A stretch of 64,000 nt of DNA, from the NCBI GenBank assembly GCA_047967505.1, contig CM106539.1. One strand, 5' to 3'. Below the pieces are notes generated by a model, which was given only the letters and a program-made list of their open reading frames with translations, did no database searches and was not told the origin of the DNA. A program made the translations under genes and the position numbers. Below are positions 49,485 to 60,440 of the stretch, in pieces. The stretch comes from Dipteris shenzhenensis. Its lineage: Eukaryota; Polypodiophyta; Polypodiopsida; Gleicheniales. Position 1 is the first letter of the stretch, and every line of letters starts with the position of its first letter.

Positions 49485-51300
49485 AATGATTGATAGCTTT
49501 GGATTTTAACTATTGCTTGTCCCTATTGTGGGGACTCAATGTCCTCATACAAGGCTGGTTGATCATAAATTAGTGTATCACCACAGTAATAGATGTATCA
49601 ATCTAGCGGAGAACATGGTAAAAATTGGAGAAATGTAACGTGTTGGTCCATCAAATTCATAGTAACCTTAAGAAGTATGTACGTCTCGTAAATGAACACC
49701 TAGTCATGGCCAAAGGAATGTAAATCCGGTCACGCATGTCATGAGTGCCTACTCAAATATTTCACTAAATGTTATCAATGTTGCTATCCTTGGTCCTACT
49801 GAAGATGCTAATATACCTTATAGTTTTGTTGATATAACCCAAGCTACTGTAGCTTTTCATGATACTATCATTCACATTCCATCTAATGATGATGTCACCA
49901 TAGTTTGAGATGATGTCTAAGTACTAACTGCTACTATTAGTCGGGATGCTATTACTTACACACTACAATGCCTTCACCCAATTTTGTTTCAGGGAAGAAA
50001 AAGAAATTTTTTGTAATATCTATACTTTTGATTTCTATATAATACATAGCCTCAATTCCCACAAAAAAAACATACACAAGCACACAAAAATGCAAAAGAT
50101 GCAATCTATGCCAATAGAATTGGCATGAAATCAATATCTAATCTAAAAGAAGGACAAAGCATTATGTTAAGAATTTCGAATCATACAATAGACATGCAAA
50201 GGAAATGAATAAACAAACAACTTTTCAATTCAATCAAATCTTATAAATAAACAAGAAAGAAGACAAGCAAGATATGCATAATCCAAATGCATAGCTTCAA
50301 CCATAATGAGCATTTTGAAAAAATGCCATGCAATCAAGTGAAAAGATTATAAAAACTTACATTGATAAAGCCAAATGGAAGTTATACAAACATGAGACAA
50401 AGTCCATAGATGGCCAACATCAAAAGGCAACAAAAGCATATGTGCCAGACCAAAACAAGAAGAAGCAAGAACCTCCTAATCCAAACAATGGAAGCAAATA
50501 TTAGAATTGAGTCCCCAAGTAGCAAATATGCATAATTTAAAGGGAATTGATTTTTGACTAAGTCTCAAACATACATAGGCTGTTCACAGCTCATAAAGAT
50601 GTAGAGAATGCCTTCTTGCCATCTTTGAAACACTTGTATTTGAAACATTTGCTCATAAAAATGTAGGGAATGCCTTCTTGCCATCTTTGAAACACTTGTA
50701 TTTGGCATCTCCTCGTCCTATTATCTAGGCTCTACTACCTATCCACACTACTATGGATGATCAACCAAAGGAGGCATGATTTTTTTTCCAACTCTTTCAA
50801 AGCATGACATCCAAACCTTTTCAAATTCCTTACTATGCCATTTTCTATTTAGATGTTCAAACTAATCCACAAAGCATGTCTCAGATGGGGACAAGGGAGA
50901 GTTTTTTCTAAGATGTCCATCTACATTCTTTTAGAAAAGAATAATTCATGCCTTTGATGTAGGCCAAAGTATCCCTATCCCTTTGTTAGAACTAATCTTG
51001 AAGTTCTCTATCGGTTTTCCATGCATGACTGTTCTCTCCCACAATTCTTGCCATCACTAGCTTTCACACTTTCTTTATGGCATAGAGCTTTTTTTCTCGA
51101 AAGCTCCAAAGGGGTGCATCTCTCTAGAAAATAGAAAACCAATTGAATCTCGCTAGTGAAAGATCCTATTTTTCTGGTAAACCCCTTGCAGATATGCTGA
51201 CGAAGAGTCTACCTAGTCAGCGGTTTGAGTACTATCGTGTATTGATGGGCATTGGATAGTATGCTCACTGGTTGTTCTCCCTTAAAGGCACATTGTCCTT
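49485..51300. other. No gene seen
   Basis: AT-rich DNA with short frames only. A direct duplication of about 60 bp (AATGCCTTCTTGCCATCTTT) occurs at about 50,609 and 50,669. No domain or RNA gene was recognised. Confidence 0.5.
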
Positions 51301-51312
51301 TAAGTGGGAGGT

Positions 51313-51407
51313 TGTGGGGGTTAAAGGTCATTGTGCCTTAACTTGTGTGGCTCTCTGTCTCTCTCTCTCTCCTTCTTCCGTTCTTGCTCCCGTTGAGAGC
51401 ACTCTCA
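51313..51407 (+). mobile_element. Solo or truncated LTR related to the 27-31 kb Copia element
   Basis: TGTGGGGGTTAAAGG at 51313 through GAGAGCACTCTCA at 51407 matches, in opposite orientation, the LTR ends seen at 27,427 and 30,980. It is shorter (95 bp): the middle part including TTGGTGGGTG is missing. Flanking five-base words differ (GAGGT and GCCTT), so no target duplication supports a simple insertion. Confidence 0.75.
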
Positions 51408-51579
51408 GCCTTCATGCTACAGTGGAACCCATGGGTATGCTTAAATTTTGAATATTTCTCCCTCTTTTATTACTTTGTATCCTTTGTTCATGAAAATTTT
51501 AGGGGCATTCCTAGTTCTCCTAAAGACCCAATTTTTTTATGATTATTCTTTACCCTAGAGCTAAACAAAGGATATGAAG

Positions 51580-52440
51580 GCATTTCATTGTGTTCTCTAC
51601 TGGCATGGAATTGTTTTGAGGTGTTAGATCTTAGTCATCAACAAATTTCTGGCTCACAATATGTTTCCCATCCTCAAGATGGATGCCCTTAATTAGTTTA
51701 TCATCTACTTTATCTTGAATAAGCCATTAAAGGGCATCTAAAGATCTTGCAAATAGTATAGGTAAAATAGGGCATCCCTGGTAGATTGATCTCTTGAGTG
51801 CAAAGAGGGGGGAATTATAACCCTTGACTTGTATCTTCGCCATAGATTGCTTGAGTAGGACCTCCATAAAATTTTTGAACTTGGCCCCAAAACCTATATT
51901 GTAGTTATGATAAATCCCTGTTCCATCTGGTCATATGATTTGTCAAAATCCACCTTTAGAAAACAAATGTCCTGCTCTTGCTTAGCAAACTCTAACCCCT
52001 CCCATATTGTCTGAATATTTGAGGAATAGCTTCAAGTATATTTGCCATTTTATGAAACCCTTCTAGTCCTTCCTTATCTAGACCTTTATCATGTCTTTTA
52101 GCCTTAGTGTTAAGGTCTGAGTAAAGATCTTGTAACAATTGTTTAACTTGGTTAGGGATCTCCAATTACAGAGCTCTTTCTTGCTCCCTTCCCCCCACCA
52201 GTATCAATTTGATCACCCCTGTATTAATCCTATTGTCTAGAAATCCTTTCTCCACCATTAATTCCTCCCACAATTTAATGAGGAAAGGCCCCAATAAGAT
52301 GCCAGAAGACCAAATAAATTTCAATAGGTAGCCCATCCTCTGTCTTGCCTTTGCCATGCAGTTAACAACTCCTTTCAATTCCTCAATAGTTATCTCCTTA
52401 TCCAACAAGTCTAGTCAAATTGAGAGATAACTCTCAGATA
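51580..52440 (-). pseudogene. LINE reverse transcriptase remnant (minus strand)
   Basis: Translation gives ITIEELKGVVNCMAKA, then WEELMVEKGFLDNRINTGVI, QVKQLLQDLYSDLNTKAKRH, IPQIFRQYGRG, then a degenerate KVDF-DKSYD-like stretch, and PPLCTQEINLPGMPYFTYTI standing where G-QG-PLSPLLF is expected. This is the plan of a plant L1-type RT. The catalytic F/YxDD region is not preserved and stops are frequent. It lies in the same orientation and order as the LINE parts at 58.7-60.4 kb. Confidence 0.7.
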
Positions 52441-52675
52441 AACATGGCTATACTTAGACCTTGATACAAGCTACTGTATAGTAATAACATCTGGAGCCCC
52501 TAAAAGATGTTCATAATGTAGTGTGACCAGTTGCAGGATTTTTGAGTTGTCTATGACCACCCTGTCATGATCTCTTATCCAAGTTATACTTAGTTAGGCA
52601 TGTTTTTTCTTTATACTCCTGAACATATCATCATCAGTTTTAGCAAACTTACCTGCCCATCCTTCCCTTGTATAA

Positions 52676-52684
<9 letters not shown>

Positions 52685-52728
<44 letters not shown>
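52685..52728. repeat. (AT)n microsatellite
   Basis: An uninterrupted TA/AT run of about 44 bp. Confidence 0.95.
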
Positions 52729-52733
<5 letters not shown>

Positions 52734-53251
52734 TAATAGTGTCACATCTAATTTGAGAACAATAACTGCTAAAAAAGAACTCTAGGGGAAGCTTTCAAAG
52801 ATTCCCTTTTTTTCTTGTGAATTTAACATTTTTTTCAAAAATATTGCCATTTTGCATGATGGATTTTGAAAAAATTTTGAACAAACTTTGTTGGGAAAAC
52901 GACCAAAAAACCATTCATGTGGAATACAAAATTTGCATAAAATACATTAATTTCTCAAACCATTACAATATGGGCCTCTTCATCCAATGCAGATAAAAGG
53001 GCCATGACAAAGCACATTCCAAAATCATGAAAAGCTACAAATTACATTGCTGCATAAACATGCATGCCATTGATCGTACAAAGGACTCATCCTCCAATCC
53101 TACACCTTCAAATGCACTAGAGCCAAAGCTTTGTGGGGTAGAAGTTGTAGAACCTTCCTCCTCTAGGTTGTCCACTAGAACATTCTCTGAGTCAACCAGG
53201 GCAAGTTGAACCATTTTTTTGGACTGAAGGGGGTGAATTTTTGGTTGGATT

Positions 53252-53810
53252 GATGATATCATCAATCGACGTGTGGCTAGTTGATGATATTATCAATATG
53301 CCATTGGGCTAGTTGATGATATCATCGACTGGCCTTTGGCCCCATTGATGATATCATCGAACGGCCCTTTGCCAGATCGATGATATCATCAACTAGCTGG
53401 TAGCCAATTGATGATATCATCGACCTAACTACCGATGCTAGGTCGATGATATCATCTACCAGCTAGTTACTGATAGATGATATCATGGCCGGGCTAGATG
53501 CCCGTCGATGATATCATCGACGGCTTGGCCAAATAGTCCTAACAAAAAAAAGAATTGCAATTTTTTTTAAACAAAAATATTTTGGGCCTCGGTCGATGCT
53601 CGTTGATTATATCATTGACGGCTTTGAGCTCCATGAAAGTCGATCGAATCATCGACGAGGCATCATGCCAATCGATGATTTCATCGACTTTGAGGTTTAA
53701 AAAGCTCCCTTTAGTTCAAAATTTTTGGTTTCATCACAATATTTTGTTTGTAAGTGCATAAAGGTTGATGATATCATTAACCTAGCTTTGTCTTGGTTGA
53801 TAATATCATC
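53252..53810. repeat. Phased array of GATGATATCATC palindromes
   Basis: The 12-bp palindrome GATGATATCATC, often extended to TCGATGATATCATCGA, or a 1-3-base variant, starts at 53252, 53283, 53315, 53347, 53379, 53410, 53445, 53476, 53507, 53604, 53642, 53674, 53767 and 53799. Steps are 31-35 bp, except 38 bp once and two gaps of 97 and 93 bp that equal about three units. Bases between palindromes vary. 31-32 bp is three turns of B-DNA, so all sites face the same side. The array ends about 300 bp before the ParB-like/methyltransferase pseudogene and is not a CRISPR array. A binding array for a dimeric protein is the natural reading (inference). Confidence 0.92.
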
Positions 53811-56578
53811 AACCGTGATTATAGTCAATTGAAAGTGTAAAATACCTTTGTTTTTTACTAAAAATTAAAGAATTTCATGATAGATTTAATTCAAACTCCA
53901 AATTTCCAGCACATTTTTAATAGTTTAAATTAGGTTTTTTCAACATAATTTTAAGCTTTTTTGCCATATTTTATGTGAATTTTTATTAAATATGACCCAA
54001 ACCTTGAAGCTTATTTTTATTGAATATTTTATTTTGTCATTTCATATTTGTTCATGTGTAAGTAACATGTTATATTTGAAATAGCTGAAATTTGCTTTTC
54101 TGTTTTGTAGATATGTCAACCAAGCAACCTTTTGGAGAGATTTGTGCCTTTGTGAAACCTTCCAAAGAATATGCACCTCCCAAAAGCAAGAAGTTAAATA
54201 TTACAAAGAAGGATACCATCCAATCAAAGAGAACTCGCAAAGAATCAAATCTAAATGTGCAACAACTTCAACAGGTCTATGATGTGGCCCCTAGTGATGA
54301 AGCTTCATTACATCTTCGAAATTTATGGGATAATGCAGAAGTTCAAAATGTTCAAGACTTAAAATGGTCTATCAAGGTTGACCCCGATACAAAGGAGATG
54401 GCTTGATGCTTTCAAAGATGCTTCCCAATGGAAGATTTGTTTTCAAGCCAATCATTAAGATCAAGGACATAGCAAAAGTGAGTCAAATATTGGAGAAGTT
54501 GAAATGTTAGGGATTGATAACAACAAGAGACCTATTGTTTGTGTCGTTAAGGAAGACAAGTTTTCATACAAGGCCATCACTCCACCGAATGTAGCAGAAC
54601 AATTGAAAAAGTCAAGGCAAAAGGAAAGCTTATTATCTTAACATTATTATCTTAATTTGTTTCGTTGTCTACTTTATTTTCAAAACTATAATTGAATGAA
54701 TTTGACTCTTTGTGTGTTCAAGATCTTATTCACCACTTGACTAATCAAATTGTGGAGGTGGATGAGATAATTGAAGAGATGGAGGTATGTATGTCTAGGA
54801 GTTCTTCACAGGAGCATGAGGAGGAGGATTTGGAGGAGGATACTGCAACATCCCCAATCAAAGCCCTGGGCTCTTCCAAGTCAAAAGGAAAAGGATCTTC
54901 TCTTCATGAAGTTGAAAATTTTGGCACAAGCAATCATGGATTGAGAGCTTATGTATCTTCTTGCTCACAAGGTTTACGAGCCTCTTCTTATTCATGGATT
55001 AGTTGCACCTTCGGGTGGGCATGGTTTTACTGCACCACCCTCACATAGAAAACAACTAAAGGGTGTAAGAATGATTCCTTCAAATGAGACAGATGATGAT
55101 GCTGTAGTGGAGACACCTACAATAGCTCAAGCAAGGACATAAGGTAAAGCAAGAAAGGGAAAAAAAGGAAGAAAAGAGAAGACACATACAAGGGATATCA
55201 TAGAAATTAAAAAGGGCACTGAGGTACAAGTACCCGGAGCAGAAATCAGAGATGGAACTTCAAATACAACTCAGAACAGAACTCGTGCAAAGTGTTTATG
55301 AGATAATCTTGTATGCTTCTCACATTGATAATTTGAAGACAAGGATGAAAGAGAATCCAGGTGCACAGTTGTCAATTTCATTGTACAAGTGGATCCAAAT
55401 GATTGTCCCAATGAGGAGTCTTTTGATCGCCAAAAAGCCAATTACGTTCTTGGTTGCTCCCATTCAGTAGAAGTAAAGCGGCAACTTAATGTTGAGTTTC
55501 CTCACAATCAATTTTGCAAGACATGTAAGTGCACGGTCTATGCTGGCTTGACTATATTGAGGAGGCGAACTTGTTGGCCTTTGATCATAATGATGACAAT
55601 GATTATCGAAAATCCATGTCATGGATTGAACGAGTTTGATTTTATCGCAATGAGTTTGTCATGAAACTTAAGGAAGAGTGTACTTTGATCACTCCTGAGT
55701 TTCGATTGGCACTTTTGAATGAGACCCAGATTATTGCAACCAATAAAGATTCATCAAGTCAATGATAGCTTCAGAGCATGGGATGGGATGGGATGTTCCA
55801 GAGTTCTGTTTGGAGTGGGGAGGTATGGGATTTGATAAATGCAATTTTCTTAAAGTGGGAAAATTTTGAAATTAAGGGGCAAACAAAAGTATTGCCTAAA
55901 GGAAGCAAGAAGGACACCCAGACGATTTACTAGAGGAGATTCAAGCCACAACATGGAAGAGCATGCAAGGAATAAAGGATGAAACTCTTATCAAGTCCGT
56001 GCTTGGTAGAGTTGTATCGTGTGATCTCTCTCTCTCTTAGAAATGGGCAATGAGTTTGATGAGTAAGTTAACCTTTCCCCTTTCTATCATGATACTTGTC
56101 TTGCTTTTATAATAATCTTTGTATGAATAATATTTCTAGAGATTTGATTTTAACATGGCAGTAGAGAAAATTGAATATGTGTTTTAATGCAAGCATAAAA
56201 TATGTATGCGGATGCAAGAATCAATGATCCGATAATTAAATATGCCAGATTGGAAGTTTTTGTGAAGAATAACCCGACCGTAGTAAAATGGAAAGCCTTG
56301 CTTCATATTTCAATATCTTCAAAACCATGGTATGTCAAATTTGGTTTGCATATGATAATACTATTTTCTTTTAGAATTTGAAAACTCTCATGCATTAAAA
56401 CATTGAACTTATATTGTTACAATCATTTTCAGAGATGAGGCAAGAAAGGATTTTTGAGTACCATGATGCCTGCTAGTTTCAATTCAAGCAGCTCATCGAT
56501 CGAGCTATCCAAAAAAAAAATGTATCGTTGAACACGTCAACAATCTATCACTCTTAATGTGATGAAATGGTAGAGTTT

Positions 56579-56754
56579 GATTGGGGAGAGAACTATCCAT
56601 CGAGTTTTTATCGTGTGGTCAATGGTGATTGCAATGAATTGTCAAAGATAGTTCCGAAGAATGATTGATTGGGGAGAGAACCATCCATCGAGTTTTTATC
56701 GTGTGGTCAATGGTGATTGCAATGAATTGTCAAAGATAGTTCCGAAGAATGAGT
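56579..56754 (+). repeat. 88-bp tandem duplication in the methyltransferase frame
   Basis: GATTGGGGAGAGAACTATCC at 56579 recurs as GATTGGGGAGAGAACCATCC at 56667; the 88-bp units differ at about one base. Since 88 is not a multiple of three, the duplication shifts the frame. It is clearly younger than most other damage in this gene. Confidence 0.93.
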
Positions 56755-57317
56755 ACACATTGGTAATTGCAGATATAGCATATGGTTTTAATGTTGTAGG
56801 CTTCACATTGAAGTTCCTTACAAGGCAAAGAAGCTAATGAGTCTGCTCAACCAATTCATGAAGATAACAATGGCAACAATTTGGCGTGTTGTAATTTTTC
56901 ATTCAGACTTGCAGTATGGGGCAGTGATGAGTGTGATCAATGAAAAATGTGTTGGATGTGATCACCTTTGCTGGTGAGTGCTCACTACACAATACAAACA
57001 TGTTTTTAATTCAATTATTATTGCTTTTGTTTTTCTAATGTTAAATGTTAAAGTTATTTTTGCTACTTGATGCAGATGAAACCTAATGTGAGGCAGATGA
57101 AATGGCATTGATTCACCTCTGCTACAGAAACATTTCACTTGGATATTGGTCTGTGGATGGCAAGAAAAGCATAGGTCATATCAATTTTCATCAATCTGCT
57201 ACTTTCACATTATATCATTTTATTATTTCGGCTGTAACTAAGAAGCTCAGGCATATCACAATAGACAAGAATGGGGAGATAGTGAATCCTTACCAAAAAC
57301 CATAACTCCTCATTAAT

Positions 57318-57560
57318 TTGTATAGGAAGAAAAGGGGCCGACCAAGAAAATGCTTTGCATTTTATGCCCTTCGAGAACCCGAGGTAAGTGCCGTGCTAGC
57401 ATCCGAGTCCCCAGCCCCGGGTTCCCCCCACAGGAGGAACCCAATTGCCTTTCCGGGCAATGGGGAAGCACATAACACTTTCGAGGGGGGGAGGCCTGAT
57501 CGCTTGTAGGTCTCGGAGGGAGACATAGGCTAATTTCCAGGGGCAAATGCCACTCGAACT
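57318..57560. mobile_element. GC-rich insertion inside the methyltransferase region
   Basis: About 240 bp is far richer in G+C than its surroundings (CCCCAGCCCCGGGTTCCCCC, TTTCCGGGCAATGGGG). It separates the conserved pieces ending LLINL and beginning ELIDLF. The flanks CTCATTAATTTG and CTCATAGATCTATT are similar, as a decayed target duplication would be. TTCGAG near the right edge (minus strand) recalls a tRNA-derived B box, so a SINE is possible. An intron is the alternative, since GTAAGT starts at 57381 and CATAG ends at 57564. Confidence 0.4.
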
Positions 57561-57976
57561 CATAGATCTATTCTCAAATGAGAATGAGTGGATACTTGAT
57601 CTATTTGCTAGTTCAAGCACACTAACAGCATGTGACTTAAAAAAGCATCGGAATGTAATTGCTATTGAGAAAGATCCTATTTAGTTTGACTAATAAAGAA
57701 GAGAGTGATTGCAGTCTACAATTCATGAGTTGCTTGATGAGCATCAAGATCTTGGATTGAAAGGCAAAATATATGATGTAGATTCAGAGGTAGCCTCCTC
57801 ATGTGAGCCCCAACCTCCAGAGATATTCAAGCCTGGGTTTACAGAGGCAAGCGAGCTAGCTGACACTTGGGAGAAGGAGGTTGAGAAAGAGAGAGTCATT
57901 GAGCAACCCATCCAGCAAGTTGAGACTACAAAGGAGCGTACAGACGATCTAGATGATACATGTGGCAAATTTGACT

Positions 57977-58430
57977 AGACTGTAGTCATGGACTTGTGTA
58001 AACAATTTATGAATATTCATGGTTTGAATTAAAAATTACTCATTATACATTTCACTATCCGTATGGTTTGCACATTTATAATTTTGAAAGCATTGAGTTT
58101 AATTAATTAATAAGGTAATATTTTTATGTTCTTTCATAAGACCTTTATGTGATAGTGTAAAGTCTAATTTGTACAATAATGTTGATACAAATGGCAGCTT
58201 TGCCTAGACTCTAAGCTTGGACTTGTATAAACAGTTTTAATGAATATGCATGGTTTCAATAAATAAGTGTTCCCAAGACATTTCACAATTCGTATGCTTT
58301 GCACACTTACACACTTGTAAGAGAGAAGGATGAGTTTAATTCATTAATGTAATGATATTCTAATGTTCTTTCAAAAGTGTAGGTGATAGTGTATAATCTA
58401 ATTTGAATAATATTGATAACGTTGTGCTAG
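57977..58430. repeat. Diverged ~215-bp direct duplication downstream of the methyltransferase
   Basis: ATGGACTTGTGTAAACA (57,988) and CTTGGACTTGTATAAACA (58,215) begin two related segments. Each continues with CATGGTTT, CATTTCAC, CGTATG-TTTGCACA, GAGTTTAATT, and GATAGTGTA-A-TCTAATTTG. This is probably the 3' untranslated or terminal region of the same element. Confidence 0.7.
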
Positions 58431-58739
58431 TATGCGTAAGACCTTGCAATGTGGCATGTAGTTTTTCAAAGGAAATACTAGACCAAAGAAACTAAAAAAC
58501 ATGTGGACTTCTTGATTTTTCTAAATACATTGATATTTAGTGATGTAGACGAGGTCCTTATTAATTTGTAGGCACAATGTGCAAGAATTACTTGAATTTA
58601 AGAACTTCTAAAAATATGACTACGCAAAAAAACTTGTGTTTTTATACATTCTCGAGGGAATCTTAAAACGGGTACCAATGTTACATACCAAAATTAGATG
58701 TTACACTGTTACATATATTGAGATATGAGTTCTTGTATT

Positions 58740-59395
58740 CTCATTTGCTCCTTGAAATCTTTCAATTGCTTCAGTCCTTGTTCTAAAAGATTTTGAGCCA
58801 ATTCCGAGGATTACGGTCTAAGAGTTGTCTCCTCTTAAACGAGCAAGAACAGCTTGTTTCCTAATTGCTTTTAGGAAAATCTTGATTTTGTATATAGCCC
58901 TAATCCACTTCTCAGAAGTAGTTGCAGTCCCTCTAAAATCATTACCCCAAATGTTCTTTTACTTGTCCTGAAAATACGGGATGCGAAAGAAGAATGGATT
59001 AGCTTTAACTAGATTCTTGTCCCTAATAGAGTTTGGAGCAAAATTGAACCATTTCACAAGACAAAATTTCATGTCTCAAGTCTATCCTAATTCCACTTAA
59101 TCCGAAAGCTAGAATGACTCTATCAATGCACTTTTCTAGTTGTTGCCCCTGCTCTTCCTTTGTCATTGGATGTGATAACCCTTTTTTTGTTTGCTATCAA
59201 TCTGTTGTGGTTGCCATCTCAACTTTTCACCCCCTACTTTTAGCTCTTAGAGTGCCAAAAAGTCTAGTATAATCTCCATTCTTCCCAACCATGTCTTTAA
59301 TAGAATGGTTTCAAATCATGTCATTCCTTCAACGTTTACACTAAAAAACGAGAAATTTTCTTGAGAGATGTTTGTCATGTGTTTAAATATTTTAA
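58740..59395 (-). pseudogene. LINE ORF2 N-terminal remnant, endonuclease mostly deleted
   Basis: Right after the zinc-knuckle ORF the minus strand gives NISQENFSFFSVNVEGMT, resembling the start of a LINE endonuclease (WNVRGL). It then skips to KANPFFFRIPYFQDK, GTATTSEKWIRAIYKIKIFL and IRKQAVLARLRG, which fit the linker before the reverse transcriptase. Stops are frequent and most of the endonuclease is missing. Confidence 0.5.
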
Positions 59396-60440
59396 TCTCT
59401 CTTCTTCTCAAAGTGGATTGGACTTTGTGCATGTGACATCATAGAGGCTCTCAAAAATCTTCTCTTCTCACTAGCCTCTAGGTTTGTAACTTCTTTGGGA
59501 CCAACTATATTTGCTTGTGTACTTGTTTTGTTTGATTGAGAAGCCTTCTTGTTTGTCTGGCTTCCTCTCTTGCGCCTCACCCTAATAAAAGGTTGTCCTT
59601 CATTCTCTAAGGTTTCTTTGTGTACTTTCATAAGCTGTTCCTCAAAAGACTTTGTATTAGGCACTATTTTCTCGACTTCTTCATTGCCTGAGAGTCATCC
59701 GAGCACCTCAAAAGTATTGTTGCTGGAAATTCCTTTTCCCTTAGCATCCCATTGAGACTGCACCTTTTCTTTATTGTTCTCAAGCATCCCTTTATGTATT
59801 TTTGGCACACTCTTCTCATCAATTTCTTTAAATTCTACTGTTTGTGGTGACTCGTTAATCTTTCTCCTTGGGCTTCTATGACTAGCACTTTGTACACAAT
59901 CCTTGATGAAATGGCCACTCAATCCACAAAGAAAGCAAGAATTGGAAATGCTTTTAGAATAGATTTTCTAGATTATCTCTCCCTGGTCCATCCTCTAATC
60001 AAGGCACACTTAGAGGATTAACAACCAGATCCATTGGGACGGATGGTTGAGGATTGCCTCTAGGATTTATGAATTTCTCAGCCTTCAAACCGAGGAACTG
60101 TGCTAGAGGAGAGTAGAGAGTCTCGATTTGAAGGGAAAGCAAAAGAGGCAGATCCGGCAATCCCACCCACATAGGCGTTTTCAACGGAGGATGTATATTT
60201 GGCAAAAAAGCAAGGTTTCATAGTTGAAAAAAGAGGGGCTGATTTCGAATGGTTCATGTCCCATTCTTGACAACTGCATTCGACATCTCAAGTTTCTCAA
60301 AGAGGGAAACCAGGCGAGAATCTAATATTTCAGACCAAGTGTTTCTTATTGAGCCCTCTAGGAAGGTTGCAAGGCATCTAAGACCATGCACATGTCCTAC
60401 AATTGCATTAGCATAAAGCCACCTCATCGTGTCATTCAAA
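59396..60440 (-). pseudogene. LINE ORF1 (DUF4283-type) with zinc knuckle
   Basis: In order on the minus strand: MNDTMRWLYANAIVGHVHGL, then TPMWVGLPDLPLLL (the P-WV-LP-LP motif of plant LINE ORF1), SLQIETLYSPLAQFLG, zinc knuckle CFLCGLSGHFIKDC (CX2CX4HX4C, about 59,905-59,950), then a basic Ser/Lys-rich tail ending about 59,396. These ORF1 proteins bind RNA in the LINE particle. Several stops break the frame. Confidence 0.75.

Larger units (their letters stand above)
54113..57975 (+). pseudogene. ParB-like domain plus DNA methyltransferase gene, decayed
   Basis: A splice acceptor (TGTTTTGTAG) precedes ATG 54113 (MSTKQPFGEICAF). A basic and then acidic, low-complexity N-terminal part (to about 55.2 kb) is followed by ANYVLGCSHSVEVKRQL, CTVYAGLT, LAFDHNDDNDYRKSMSWIER and EFRLALLNETQII, resembling ParB N-terminal domains (GGNHR-like loop, then WDHN-DN-YR-SM). 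After about 1 kb of broken frames comes FYRVVNGDCNELSKIVP, LVIADIAYGFN (motif IV, usually DPPY, at 56,760), VVIFHSDLQYGAVMSVIN, then GEIVNPYQKP, then EWILDLFASSSTLTAC and VIAIEKDP (motif I, usually LDLFaGSGT, at 57,595), and an acidic tail. Motif order IV then I suggests a beta-class amino (N6A or N4C) methyltransferase. Both key motifs are damaged; stops, an 88-bp duplication and a GC-rich insertion break the frame. Origin may be phage-like or mobile-element-borne (inference). Confidence 0.72.

Noticed and set aside
53252-53810. CRISPR array
   Set aside because: Repeats are 12-16-bp palindromes with ~16-20-bp spacers, no cas genes, eukaryotic context.
57322-57390. AT-hook (KKRGRPRK) in a short frame
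   Set aside because: It sits at the edge of a GC-rich insertion and is not supported by a continuous gene; probably chance.
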